NCBI GenBank assembly: GCA_900550455.1
Contig: URSE01000001.1
Span: forward strand, 1-64,000
DNA from: an uncultured Veillonella sp.
Lineage (GTDB): Bacteria > Bacillota > Negativicutes > Veillonellales > Veillonellaceae
Direction of reading: 5' to 3'
DNA length: 64,000 nucleotides
Shown in pieces: positions 9,162-18,564 of this stretch. The translations under genes were made by a program, and so were the position numbers. Below the pieces are notes generated by a model. That model did no database searches. It was not told the DNA's origin and saw only the letters and a program-made list of their open reading frames with translations. Numbering within the stretch: the first letter of the stretch is position 1; each line of letters starts with the position of its first letter.

Positions 9162-10328
9162 ATGAATCCGTTTTTGGCTAAGGTCTTGTCCTTTGCGCAA
9201 GAAGTGCGCACAAAGGACAAAGACATCAGTCTTGATCTTAAAACCCCACTCCCTATAAATACTGATCGAGAACTTTATAAACATCAGGTTTTGGCTATAG
9301 AGGAAGATTTTATCAACCGTCTCTTACGGGCCCATTTTCATAACCACTGGGCTGTCTATTCAGCCACGGTTGAGTTCGAGCCTAATAATCAAGTTATGTT
9401 GACACTGATTACAGCTTGGGGGAATGTGGTCAATTTGAATTTCACAATTGAAGATTTATGGTTTGATGACTATACCACATCGTTCCGTATCCAATTAGAC
9501 ACATCTAATGTGGATACAGGCGGTTTTATTCTTAATACCATCATCCATGCTATGGGTAATTGGCTTATGAGTCTCTTTGGGATTTTCTTCAATCCAGTAG
9601 ATTTTGGTAAGACTATAGGATCTTGTCGTTTTGAGAAGAATGGTAGTATTCAATTCGATCTTGTGCCGGATTCGCCTGTTCGAAAGATCCTTCCTCTGCC
9701 TAAGCGAGAGCTTAATAGCCAGGGGCCTGTTATAGTGGGGAATCCGCGGACGGGTCAGTCTGTCTTGTCAGTGGATTCCTACTCCTTCCATGAGCCTATA
9801 GAGCGTTTTAGCTTGCCAGATATTCCCACTAAGACCAGCTGGCTTAGGACCATTGATGTAGCGGCCGTTCTTTTATTACCTATTGGTGTGTGGGTAACCT
9901 TTATTATCCTTCACCATTATTTGCCGGCTGAAACTATACACTTTTCCTTCTCCACCTATTTCTTAATTTCCTTGGGGATTTTTGTTATTTCCTTCTTGGT
10001 TATGAATATTCCTCGTTACATTTATATGTATGTCGACTCCCGTAAGAAGTGGAGATCTACTTTTATCCATTCGAATATCAAGATTCAAATGCGTAAGTTA
10101 CAAAGGCGTATCTTTACCCAACAATCTTGTCTTAAAGAGGGGAGCCAGGCAGATAACTTAGAAAGTCAGGAAAAGATTAGAGACCTTCTTTTGCAAATTC
10201 GGGATAAGCGCTTTCTCGCTCAACAGTTAAAATTGGCGGATGATGATCGAGATAGGAAGCAAAAAGTTAAGTTTATTATTGCTTATATAGGCTGTACATT
10301 GTTAGAAATGCTTCTCTTAATGCATTAG
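9162..10328 (+). CDS. Unrecognised membrane protein
   Basis: 388 residues; I do not recognise the family. The start is the ATG six bases after AGGAGG (9151-9156). Residues 1-120 are soluble-looking mixed structure. A hydrophobic stretch at about 121-143 may be amphipathic or membrane-embedded. Two clear membrane segments follow at about 231-253 and 262-285, then a strongly basic, coiled-coil-like stretch at 293-368, and a final hydrophobic helix at about 369-386. No signal peptide and no catalytic motif stood out. It has its own promoter and ends at a shared bidirectional terminator, so it is a single-gene unit. Base use resembles its neighbours. Confidence 0.75.
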   Translation: MNPFLAKVLSFAQEVRTKDKDISLDLKTPLPINTDRELYKHQVLAIEEDFINRLLRAHFHNHWAVYSATVEFEPNNQVMLTLITAWGNVVNLNFTIEDLWFDDYTTSFRIQLDTSNVDTGGFILNTIIHAMGNWLMSLFGIFFNPVDFGKTIGSCRFEKNGSIQFDLVPDSPVRKILPLPKRELNSQGPVIVGNPRTGQSVLSVDSYSFHEPIERFSLPDIPTKTSWLRTIDVAAVLLLPIGVWVTFIILHHYLPAETIHFSFSTYFLISLGIFVISFLVMNIPRYIYMYVDSRKKWRSTFIHSNIKIQMRKLQRRIFTQQSCLKEGSQADNLESQEKIRDLLLQIRDKRFLAQQLKLADDDRDRKQKVKFIIAYIGCTLLEMLLLMH

Positions 10329-10375
10329 TCGAGGACTGAGTCAAACTAAGGTTAATAAGTCTTTTATGTGCCTAC

Positions 10376-10421
10376 AAAGAAACAGCGGATAGTTGATTAA
10401 TCAACTATCCGCTGTTTCTTT
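10376..10421. terminator. Bidirectional terminator, 46-bp perfect palindrome
   Basis: The two 23-base halves (10376-10398 and 10399-10421) are exact reverse complements, with A-rich and T-rich ends. Lying between convergent genes, it can terminate transcription from both sides. Confidence 0.85.
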
Positions 10422-10428
10422 ATAGTAA

Positions 10429-10980
10429 TTATCGATTACATTTGGGACCGGGCTTACTTTTAAAGGGATTTTTTTCCGTCTTATAAGGCCATAGGGAGGG
10501 GCGGCCATATTTATTGGGTAAGTGACTACCAGGGATGACTAGAAGCACTAGAATGAGAATGAAGAGAAGGCCATATACCAAAACTTCCGTACTAGGAAGG
10601 AAGTTATAGTTAGCTGTGTACATAATAAAAGCAGCTATAATAAAGGCAGGGACCGCAAAGAGGTCAAAGTCTCGGAAGCGGCCGATAAGGGGGACAAGGA
10701 AGAAGGGAAAGAGAATGATATGAGCTAGAAAGGCGCCTATTTGAATAGCCCAGTAGCCCGGTAAGATTTCTACCGCTTGATAAGCAGCTTCTACTAGAGA
10801 TGTAAGGAGTCCTAAGGCAATACAGGCCGAGAAGAAGCAGAGGGTAAATTGAAGGCGGTTCATACGGCCTTTAAAGTTAAAGTAGGAGAAGCCTCGTTGA
10901 GCTCCAAAGGCCAAAAAGACAGTACCTAGTACACAGATGAGGAGAGTCTTAATGGCAGAAAATACAATGAGTGTATCCAT
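10429..10980 (-). CDS. DUF805 family membrane protein
   Basis: 183 residues, the only convincing minus-strand gene here. The hallmark YFNFKGRMNRLQF (about residues 33-45) is the DUF805 motif at the start of the membrane core. Four to five hydrophobic segments follow and the C-terminus is basic. The ATG follows AAAGGAA on the minus strand. DUF805 proteins are inner-membrane proteins of unknown function. The gene is convergent with the membrane protein at 9162 and divergent from oppB. Confidence 0.85.
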   Translation of the reverse strand: MDTLIVFSAIKTLLICVLGTVFLAFGAQRGFSYFNFKGRMNRLQFTLCFFSACIALGLLTSLVEAAYQAVEILPGYWAIQIGAFLAHIILFPFFLVPLIGRFRDFDLFAVPAFIIAAFIMYTANYNFLPSTEVLVYGLLFILILVLLVIPGSHLPNKYGRPSLWPYKTEKNPFKSKPGPKCNR

Positions 10981-11144
10981 ACATGGTTCCTTTGGATAAT
11001 GTGTGAAAAATTTATGTAGTCGCTTTCTCTATTGTAACAGTTTTTTTGTAAACCGTCATGTTAATAGGCCTTTTGAGTAGTGAATTGATTTCTTCTATTG
11101 TATAATTATGTTGATATTTTCTGTGTAACTAGGAGGGGGATTTC

Positions 11145-12074
11145 ATGGCTCTATATATTCTTAAACGTTTGGTATCAGCCATCCTCGTCCTTTGGGTTAT
11201 CTTAACGATTACCTTCTTCCTCATGCATGCTATACCGGGCGGTCCCTTTACTAGTGAAAAAAAATTACCCCCTCAGGTACAAGCTACTATAGAGGCAACG
11301 TATCATCTAAATGATCCGCTAGATAAGCAATATATGGACTATTTGGAGCGGGTCGTTCACTTTGATTTGGGACCATCGTTTCAATATGAAGGCCGGACTG
11401 TTAATGATATTATCAGTGAATCCTTCCCTGTATCTGCTCAACTAGGGCTCATATCATTGGTTGTGGCTTTGGTTGGAGGTGTTTTCTTTGGCGTCGTATC
11501 CGCTTGGAAACCTAATTCTTGGATTGATTACGGGGTAAGTTTCTTTTCTACCTTAGGCATATCAGTACCGACCTTTATCATCGGAGCTCTCTTGGTTTAC
11601 TATTTTGGGTTTGTCCTACCGATCTTTCCGGTAGCTCTTTGGAAGGGACCTGCCTATGTGATTCTTCCTGTCTTGACCATGGCTGCTCAGCCGATGGCTT
11701 TTATCGCCCGCTTGATGCGGTCTGAGTTGGTAGAAGCCTATAGCAAAGACTTTATTCGAACCGCCCGCGCTAAAGGCTTAAGCCCCCTAACCATCCTCTT
11801 TCGCCATGCCTTGGGGAATGCCATTTTGCCGGTGATCACTTATATCGGTCCTTTGACGGCCTCTCTATTGACTGGGTCTTTTGTTGTAGAAACCATTTTT
11901 GCAATTCCAGGTCTAGGACGTTATTTCGTAACTTCCATTTACAACCGGGATTATACAGTTGTCTTGGGGATTACTATTTTTTTCTCAGCCCTGATTGTGC
12001 TCTTTAATCTCATCATTGATTTAATCTATCCTGTGATTGACCCACGGGTTAAATTAGAAGAGGAGGAAGACTAA
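11145..12074 (+). CDS. oppB: Peptide ABC transporter permease (OppB/DppB type)
   Basis: 309 residues. Starts MALYILKRLVSAILVLW, the typical first membrane helix of this family, with six segments overall. The EAA loop ...YSKDFIRTARAKGLSPLTILFRHALGNA (about residues 200-227) contacts the ATPase, and the C-terminus has ETIFAIPGLGRYF. It forms the inner-membrane channel with OppC. A strong AGGAGGGGG site precedes the ATG, and a TATAAT (11101-11106) 38 bases upstream may be the promoter. It overlaps oppC at TAATG. Confidence 0.93.
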   Translation: MALYILKRLVSAILVLWVILTITFFLMHAIPGGPFTSEKKLPPQVQATIEATYHLNDPLDKQYMDYLERVVHFDLGPSFQYEGRTVNDIISESFPVSAQLGLISLVVALVGGVFFGVVSAWKPNSWIDYGVSFFSTLGISVPTFIIGALLVYYFGFVLPIFPVALWKGPAYVILPVLTMAAQPMAFIARLMRSELVEAYSKDFIRTARAKGLSPLTILFRHALGNAILPVITYIGPLTASLLTGSFVVETIFAIPGLGRYFVTSIYNRDYTVVLGITIFFSALIVLFNLIIDLIYPVIDPRVKLEEEED

Positions 12075-12976
12075 TGGACTCACATGATTTCTTGCCTCTA
12101 CCTGAGAAGGATCGGCACCTAGAAGAGACCTTTAGGCCTCGTCCTTCTGCTTGGCAGCGATTAGCCATGAATAAATTGGCTTTACTGGGGCTTTTTATTA
12201 TTTTCCTTGTCCTAGCTTGGGCTATTATCGGTCCCTTCCTATCGCCATACTCCTATGCGGATCAAAACCTCTTAGCTACCAATCAGGGGCCTAGCCTAAG
12301 TCATTGGTTTGGTACGGACAGCTTGGGACGGGACTTATATACGAGGGTTTTATATGGTGCCCGTATATCCTTGCTTATAGGTATTGTGGCGGCCCTCATC
12401 AACTTCTTTATAGGCGCGCTCTATGGTGGCATTGCTGGTTTTGTAGGGGGCAGCGTAGACCGTTGCATGATGGCAGTAGTGGATATCCTGTATGGGATTC
12501 CTCTTCTACTCTATGTAATTCTACTCATGGTAGTATTGGGGCCAGGCTTAGTATCTATTTTTTTGGCTTTGGGCATAGCCTATTGGTTAACTATGGCTCG
12601 CATTGTCCGCTCTCAAATTATGAAAATCAAGACAGAAGACTATGTGACTGCAGCTGTTACTATGGGATTTCCCAAGTGGCGAATCTTGGTGCGCCATATT
12701 TTACCTAATTGCTTAGGGCCTATTATAGTGACAATGACTTTGGCTATTCCAGATGCTATTTTTACAGAAGCCTTTCTATCCTTTATTGGATTAGGGGTAG
12801 CGGCACCTATGGCTTCATGGGGTGTCTTGGCTTCAGAGGGAATCAATGCTATGCGGTCCTATCCCTATCAATTACTGTTCCCTGCCGTGGCTATCTCTAT
12901 TACCATGTTGGGCTTTACCTTCTTGGGTGATGGCCTACGAGTGGCCCTGGACCCTAAGGAAGGAGGTCGCTTATGA
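12074..12976 (+). CDS. oppC: Peptide ABC transporter permease (OppC/DppC type)
   Basis: 300 residues. A soluble N-terminal arm with RPSAWQRLAMNKLALLG precedes the first membrane helix. HWFGTDSLGRDLYTRVLYGARISL is the OppC signature, followed by the EAA loop (EDYVTAAVTMGFPKWRIL) and a C-terminal FLGDGLRVALDPK. Partner permease of OppB. The start overlaps the oppB stop and follows AGGAGGA; its own stop overlaps the oppD start (ATGA). Confidence 0.93.
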   Translation: MDSHDFLPLPEKDRHLEETFRPRPSAWQRLAMNKLALLGLFIIFLVLAWAIIGPFLSPYSYADQNLLATNQGPSLSHWFGTDSLGRDLYTRVLYGARISLLIGIVAALINFFIGALYGGIAGFVGGSVDRCMMAVVDILYGIPLLLYVILLMVVLGPGLVSIFLALGIAYWLTMARIVRSQIMKIKTEDYVTAAVTMGFPKWRILVRHILPNCLGPIIVTMTLAIPDAIFTEAFLSFIGLGVAAPMASWGVLASEGINAMRSYPYQLLFPAVAISITMLGFTFLGDGLRVALDPKEGGRL

Positions 12977-13982
12977 AAAATTTGCTTATTGATGCATCCA
13001 ATCTATCGGTTATCGTAGATACCTTTTCAGGCCCTCTCCAGGTTGTACAGCACATGGAATTACAGTTGAGAAGAGGGGAAATAGTGGGTTTGGTAGGGGA
13101 ATCTGGCTCTGGTAAGTCGATGACATTAGCCTCTTTTATGAGCCTGCATGATCCAGACAAGACCCATACCAAGGGAGACCGACTTCACATTTTAGGGCAT
13201 GATTGCTTAGCTTTTACAGAGGAGGACTGGCGATTACTGCGTGGCCATCAAGTGGCTATGATCTTTCAGGACCCAATGACGGCACTTAATCCCATCCTAT
13301 CAATTGGCCAACAATTGATGGAAATCATGCCGAAGGGGCAGGCCAGTATGAGTAAGGCAATAGAATTACTGACTCAAGTAGGCCTTACGGATCCAGAGCG
13401 GAGGGTTAGTCAATACCCTTATGAACTATCAGGAGGGATGCGCCAACGAGTAGTTATCGCTATGGCTTTAGCCGGCCAGCCTAAGATACTTTTAGCAGAT
13501 GAACCAACAACGGCTTTGGATGTGACTACGGAGGCGCAAATTCTCCATCTCCTACAGGGTTTGGTGAGAGAAAGTGGCCTTGGATTAGTCTTTGTATCTC
13601 ATAATTTGCGTGTAGTGAGTCAGCTTTGTGACCGTGTTATGGTTATGTATGCGGGCCAGTGGGTAGAAAAAGGGCCGGTGGAAAGTGTTTTTTTCGACCT
13701 AAACATCCTTACACCCAAGCCCTCTTAGGGGCTTTACCCCAAGGGAAAAAGAAGGGACAATTGAAAGCTATTCCAGGGCGGGCACCAGACTTGGCTAATC
13801 TGCCAAAAGGTTGTCCATTCTATCCTCGTTGCTCTCATGCCATGCAGATATGTGCTCAAGAGGAAGCGCCTATTGAAATCCTTAGTCTAGGGGAGAAGGA
13901 ACATAGTATTCGTTGTTGGTTGCCAGCTTCAGAAAGGGAGTGGAAGCATGAATCACTTGTGGGAGACGGAGGGGCTCAATAA
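12973..13982 (+). pseudogene. oppD: OppD/DppD ATPase with a -1 frame break at a T7 run
   Basis: The first frame (12973-13728) encodes a normal ABC ATPase: Walker A GESGSGKS, signature LSGGMRQR, Walker B ILLADEP. It leaves the family pattern after VESVFF and stops at 13726-13728. The missing C-terminal domain (HPYTQALLGALP, then the Cys motif GCPFYPRC...C...C) continues in the -1 frame to 13982. The break lies in seven Ts at 13688-13694. Eight Ts, or a -1 slip on GTT-TTT-TTC, restores a 336-residue OppD. It is either a true inactivating indel, a sequencing error, slippage-dependent expression or programmed frameshifting. The rest of the operon is intact. The -1 frame overlaps oppF by 35 bases. 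Confidence 0.85.
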
Positions 13983-14895
13983 AGAATTCTCAGTGAAAAG
14001 CTCCTGGTGGAAGCCAGCCCAAAAGGTATATGCCTTACATGACATCGATCTTTACCAAGATTTTGGTGAGACCTTGGGTCTAGTGGGAGAGTCGGGTTGT
14101 GGTAAATCCACGTTAGGTAAAGTCCTTATGGGCCTCTATAAGCCTACAGCGGGGCAAGTCTATCTGCAGGGGCATAAGATAGAAGGCATAAGAGATCGGC
14201 AGCGTATTGTCAAATCTATGCAGATGGTCTTTCAAGATCCTTTGGCGTCCTTAAATCCACGGATGACTGTTTTTGATATCTTAGAGGAGCCGCTTAAGGT
14301 CCATGGACAGTTGACTAAGGCGGATCGCTATAATCGAGTGATGGCTATCTTAGAGCAGGTAGGTCTTTCTAAAATCTATAGTAATCGTTATGCTCATGAA
14401 TTCTCTGGTGGTCAACGCCAGCGTGTGGGCATAGCGAGAGCCCTTATCATGGACCCTGCTTGTATCATCTGCGATGAGCCAATATCTGCCTTAGATGTAT
14501 CTATTCAGGTGCAAATAGTAAAACTTCTGGAGCGGCTCCAGGAAGAGAAAAATATGGCTTATCTCTTTATCTCTCATGACCTTAACATGGTTCGTTATTT
14601 GAGCCAGCGTATAGCGGTCATGTATTTGGGGATGATTATGGAAGAGGGACGAGCGGAAGACCTTTATAGTCGGCCATATCATCCTTATACCCAAGCCCTT
14701 ATGGCTCTCAACAAGCCAATCGGTCCAGGGCAAACCATAGAGCTTGGCCTTAGGGGGGATGTACCAAGTCCTTTAGATCCCCCTTCCGGATGCTTCTTTC
14801 ATACGCGCTGTCCAAGGGCTAGTCAGATTTGTAGTCAAGTACGACCTAAATTAGTGGATATAGATGGACGGCGGCTGGCCTGCCATCATGTATAA
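13948..14895 (+). CDS. oppF: Peptide ABC transporter ATPase (OppF/DppF type)
   Basis: 315 residues. Walker A GESGCGKST at about 47-55, signature FSGGQRQR, Walker B CIICDEP, H-loop ISHD, then the oligopeptide C-terminal domain with HPYTQALM and the cysteine pattern GCFFHTRC...C...C. In this family the C-terminal cysteines can hold an Fe-S cluster. It is the second nucleotide-binding subunit for the OppBC channel and normally pairs with OppD, whose frame is broken just upstream. The start lies 35 bases inside the end of the -1 frame of oppD. Confidence 0.92.
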   Translation: MNHLWETEGLNKEFSVKSSWWKPAQKVYALHDIDLYQDFGETLGLVGESGCGKSTLGKVLMGLYKPTAGQVYLQGHKIEGIRDRQRIVKSMQMVFQDPLASLNPRMTVFDILEEPLKVHGQLTKADRYNRVMAILEQVGLSKIYSNRYAHEFSGGQRQRVGIARALIMDPACIICDEPISALDVSIQVQIVKLLERLQEEKNMAYLFISHDLNMVRYLSQRIAVMYLGMIMEEGRAEDLYSRPYHPYTQALMALNKPIGPGQTIELGLRGDVPSPLDPPSGCFFHTRCPRASQICSQVRPKLVDIDGRRLACHHV

Positions 14896-15004
14896 ATTGA
14901 TCTGAGCTGAGGCTTAATGAGTAAGACTTGATAAGTAAGAGCCAATTAAAATAAGAATAGATAATAATTTGTGTATTGATAGGACTTGTGTGTAAGGGGA
15001 TACA

Positions 15005-15832
15005 ATGGATTTACAGATTGTAGGCCGAGCCTTGGCCAAAGAGATTGAAACTTGGATGCCACAAGCTCTCGCAGAGGGAAAGGTATCTTATTATGTGGGG
15101 CGCTTGGATGAAGAGGCTCCTATGGAGACCATTGCCGCGCGCCATGAGCATGTGGTTCATGCTGGTGCTAGTATTGTTAAGACCTTGGTTATGGAATACC
15201 TTTTTTACTTGGCTCAAGAAGGTCAGTTAGATTTAGAGGATTCCTTATCCATTCATAGGGTTCCTCCTGTAGAGGGGGGCGGTGCTATCCAAGAATTGGT
15301 TGGTAATCATGCCTTTACTTACTTAGAACTTTGCCGCCTTATGATGGTCTTATCAGACAATTGGGCTACCAATCTCCTTTTACAGGCCTTGGGCGTTGAG
15401 GAAATCAATAGCCGGGCAGAAAAGTTGGGGTTGGAAGTTTTTCAAATTCAACGCTTTATGATGGACAGTCGAGCCCGTAAGGAAGGTCGTGAAAACCGTA
15501 TTACTGCTTATGAAGTGGCTAAACTTTATGATCACCTTTACCATCTGAAAGACCATTCTGCCTATGGCAAAGAAATGTGGCGCATTTTAGGGCGCCAACA
15601 ATTTCGCGACCATATTCCCTTCCACTGGGGGGAAGAGGTATCCTTCTATCATAAGACCGGCTGCCTAGAGCGGGTAGAACATGATGGAGGTGTGTATATG
15701 TCTCTTCATGGGGATTATGTCTTGGTTATTCTTATCAGTGATGTTGACAATGACTTGGCCATTGATGGCTCAGCTCAACTGGGCTATATGATGCGGGAGT
15801 TTATAGATAACCGCCTGCCCCAAGTCTATTAA
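15005..15832 (+). CDS. Cytoplasmic class A beta-lactamase-like serine hydrolase
   Basis: 275 residues. Has the penicillin-recognising fold motifs: S56-I-V-K59 (SxxK), S117-D-N119 (SDN) and K217-T-G219 (KTG). There is no signal peptide, no lipobox and no obvious membrane segment, so it should act in the cytoplasm. The omega-loop glutamate of true class A beta-lactamases is not evident. It sits between oppF and oppA, so a role in processing imported D-amino-acid-containing or modified peptides is more likely than drug resistance; this is inference. Start ATG follows AAGGGGA. Confidence 0.8.
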   Translation: MDLQIVGRALAKEIETWMPQALAEGKVSYYVGRLDEEAPMETIAARHEHVVHAGASIVKTLVMEYLFYLAQEGQLDLEDSLSIHRVPPVEGGGAIQELVGNHAFTYLELCRLMMVLSDNWATNLLLQALGVEEINSRAEKLGLEVFQIQRFMMDSRARKEGRENRITAYEVAKLYDHLYHLKDHSAYGKEMWRILGRQQFRDHIPFHWGEEVSFYHKTGCLERVEHDGGVYMSLHGDYVLVILISDVDNDLAIDGSAQLGYMMREFIDNRLPQVY

Positions 15833-15862
15833 TCACTAGTTGTATATAATGAGGTAGAGGCC

Positions 15863-17470
15863 ATGAATAGGAAAATGATATACCTAATATTTCTTGTGGG
15901 ACTTGCCGTCTTCCTTGGCCTCATTTGCCTAGGACGGGCAGAGCGGGCAGCAGCGCCAGATCCAAACTTGATTCGCTATGCGTTAGAACAGGAACCAGCG
16001 AGTTTGGACCCGGCTAAATCCACAACCTTACCGGAGTCGACTGTAGAACTACAGATCTTTGAAGGCTTGACCCGCTTGGATAAAGATAATCAGCCACAAC
16101 CTGCAGCGGCACAGTCTTGGGATATTTCTCCAGATGGAACAACCTATACATTTCACCTGCGGAAGGGCATGACCTGGTCTAATGGGGATTTACTTACAGC
16201 GCAAGACTTTGCCTATGCTTGGTTGCGGACTTTGAACCCTAATACCGGCGCTGATAACGCTTATATGCTCTACGCCATTAAAAATGGGGAGGCCTATAAT
16301 AGTGGCAAAGTACCTGAGAGTACTGTAGGGATTAAGGTTCTTGACCAGGAGACCCTGGTGGTGACACTAGAGGAACCAGCCCCCTACTTTTTGAGTTTAA
16401 CCGCCTTTCATGCTTTTTATCCATTGAACAAGAAAGTGGTGGAAGCCCATCCTAAGGATTGGGCTAGTCGGCCAGACACGCTTGTAGGGAATGGGCCCTA
16501 TAAGATGACCGCCTGGAAACATAGTGGAGACATGCATTTCGTTAAAAACGAAAGCTATTGGGATGCCAAGTCTGTTAAAACACAAGCTATGTATTGGCCT
16601 ATTTCAGAGTCCTCATCTACTCGGTTGACCTTGGTTGAAGGGGGCGAAGCGGATCTTATGGTGGAACCACCAAGCCTAGATCAAGACAGATTGACTAAGG
16701 CTGGCCTCTACAAGGTAAGCCCTATGTTGGGAAATTATTACTATGTATTTAATGTAACAGCCCCACCCGTTAATGATCCGCGGGTTCGAAAGGCCTTATC
16801 TATGGTTATCGATCGAAAAGCCATTGTGGATCATGTTATTCATGGGGGTAAGAGGCCGGCCTATGCCTTTATTCCACCAGGGATGATAGAAAGTACGACA
16901 GGAAAGGATTTCCGTCAGCAAGGCGGCGATTATGTTGAGGAAAATATAGCTCAGGCCAAGGCTCTATTAAAAGAGGCTGGCTATGATAAAGAGCATCCAC
17001 TACCAGCTATTACAATCCTTTATAATACCAATGAGATGCATAAAGCTGTAGCTGAAGCAGTACAGGAAAGATGGAAAGACACTTTAGGGGTGGATGCTAT
17101 CCTACAAAATCAAGAGTCTAAAGTATTCTTGGCTAGCCGCCAAGAAGGTCACTATCAAGTGGCCCGTGCTTCTTGGGTGGCGGATTTTGAAGATCCTATT
17201 AACTTCTTAGAAGTCTTTTCGGCAGAGGATAACGATAGCCAGTACCACAATCCAGCCTATAATGACCTCATCGCGTCAATCAAGAAGACCCAAGATCCAA
17301 GTCGGCGCTATCAACTTATGCATCAGGCAGAAGAGATGATTTTCCAAGATGCGCTGGTCATTCCTTTTTACTATACATCTCAGCCCTATGTGGTATCATC
17401 GCGTTTAACGGGGTACTTTATTACTAATATGGGCCTTATTGATTTTAAAGGGGCCTATCAATCCTATTGA
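15863..17470 (+). CDS. oppA: Periplasmic peptide-binding protein (OppA/DppA family)
   Basis: 535 residues. N-terminal hydrophobic signal (about 5-24) with an AAA cleavage-type site near 30-32. The Cys in LGLIC is not in a lipobox (Ile at -1), so it is probably a soluble periplasmic protein, as expected in a diderm. The SBP family 5 pattern is clear: YALEQEPASLDPA, the ...LRKGMTWSNGD... strand and the SxxRLTLVEGGEADL region. It delivers peptides to OppBC. The S66 peptidase gene follows within 70 bases. Confidence 0.92.
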   Translation: MNRKMIYLIFLVGLAVFLGLICLGRAERAAAPDPNLIRYALEQEPASLDPAKSTTLPESTVELQIFEGLTRLDKDNQPQPAAAQSWDISPDGTTYTFHLRKGMTWSNGDLLTAQDFAYAWLRTLNPNTGADNAYMLYAIKNGEAYNSGKVPESTVGIKVLDQETLVVTLEEPAPYFLSLTAFHAFYPLNKKVVEAHPKDWASRPDTLVGNGPYKMTAWKHSGDMHFVKNESYWDAKSVKTQAMYWPISESSSTRLTLVEGGEADLMVEPPSLDQDRLTKAGLYKVSPMLGNYYYVFNVTAPPVNDPRVRKALSMVIDRKAIVDHVIHGGKRPAYAFIPPGMIESTTGKDFRQQGGDYVEENIAQAKALLKEAGYDKEHPLPAITILYNTNEMHKAVAEAVQERWKDTLGVDAILQNQESKVFLASRQEGHYQVARASWVADFEDPINFLEVFSAEDNDSQYHNPAYNDLIASIKKTQDPSRRYQLMHQAEEMIFQDALVIPFYYTSQPYVVSSRLTGYFITNMGLIDFKGAYQSY

Positions 17471-17538
17471 GCTTGCTTGAGGCAGGAATAGGTGTCAGCA
17501 ACTTTTATTTTTTATCTGTAAATCCAAGGAGGATGACT

Positions 17539-18528
17539 ATGGATTGGATAGTGCCTAAGAGACTTCACAAGGGGATGACCCTAGCCTTTCTAGCGCCTGC
17601 CTCTGCCTGCCAAGAGGACCTGGACCTGGTGAAGGCTATTTGCCAGGAGCGGGGCTACCAAGCCATCTTTGCTCCTTCTTGTTACGGGCAAGGCCTCTAT
17701 GGGGGATCAGAAGAAGAGATGGTGGAAGAAATTAATAGTCTATTTAGGGATCCTTCCGTCCATGCCATTATTTGTGCCCGTGGTGGGTATGGGACAATGC
17801 GATATCTAGATAAGATTGACTTTGCCGCCATCCGCCGGAACCCTAAGGCATTTGTGGGGTATAGTGATATTACAGCACTCCACCTGGCCATTCAGAAGAT
17901 GTGTCAGTTGATTACCTTTCATGGCCCTATGGTAGTGGACTGGTGCAAGGCTAAGGATCCATCTAAGGCCGGCTCACAAGAGGCCATGACATCCTACCAG
18001 GAGGATCTTGACCAACTCTTCCAAACCTTAGAGGGGCAGGTACGGATTATAGAACCCTTGCCGGAACCGCCAAGGGGGCATATTGGGACCCAGTTGGGAG
18101 AAGGTCGACTTATAGGTGGCAATATGACACTAATTGCTATGATGGGGGGAACTCCTTATGGCTTGGACTCCTATAGTCGAAAAGAATTAGAATCCATGAT
18201 CCTCTTTCTAGAGGATGTGGGAGAGGCTCCTTACAAGCTAGATCGTATGCTTCAGCAATTGAGACTTCAGGGCGTCTTAGGTGCCATTAAGGGCATTGCT
18301 CTAGGCACCTTTAGAGACTGCCAGGGGGACCCTGATGAGGCTAGTTATGATACTGGCTACCAGGTCCTCCGCTATATGGAAGAGGGGCGGCCTGAGGAAG
18401 CAGATCCTCCCTTTGTCTGCTACCTACCTACGGGTCATGGGACTCCTCATGTAACCTTACCCTTAGGTGGGCTAGTTAGCTTTCGTTATATTGCCAATAC
18501 CTTTCTCTTACAGCCTTATACTAAGTAG
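17539..18528 (+). CDS. ldcA: Muramoyltetrapeptide (LD-)carboxypeptidase, S66 family
   Basis: 329 residues. Start is the ATG six bases after AAGGAGG (17526-17532). Catalytic landmarks: RGGYG at about 81-85, nucleophile Ser109 in FVGYSDIT, Glu in the LEDVGEAPYKLDRML block, and His in LPTGHGTPH near the C-terminus. No signal peptide. LdcA enzymes remove the terminal D-Ala from murein tetrapeptides in the cytoplasm. The alternative is an MccF-like member of the same family, which cleaves peptide-nucleotide antibiotics. Linkage to the peptide transporter favours muropeptide recycling. Confidence 0.88.
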   Translation: MDWIVPKRLHKGMTLAFLAPASACQEDLDLVKAICQERGYQAIFAPSCYGQGLYGGSEEEMVEEINSLFRDPSVHAIICARGGYGTMRYLDKIDFAAIRRNPKAFVGYSDITALHLAIQKMCQLITFHGPMVVDWCKAKDPSKAGSQEAMTSYQEDLDQLFQTLEGQVRIIEPLPEPPRGHIGTQLGEGRLIGGNMTLIAMMGGTPYGLDSYSRKELESMILFLEDVGEAPYKLDRMLQQLRLQGVLGAIKGIALGTFRDCQGDPDEASYDTGYQVLRYMEEGRPEEADPPFVCYLPTGHGTPHVTLPLGGLVSFRYIANTFLLQPYTK

Positions 18529-18564
18529 TCCATAAGTTGTTCGCCTAATGAAAGAAAGAGACCC

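Noticed and set aside
12304..12930. Plus-strand frames inside oppC
   Set aside because: Trp/Tyr/Cys-rich out-of-frame readings of a normal permease gene.
15863..15960. Lipoprotein signal in OppA (Cys in LGLIC)
   Set aside because: Ile at -1 does not fit a lipobox, while an Ala-rich cleavage site follows.
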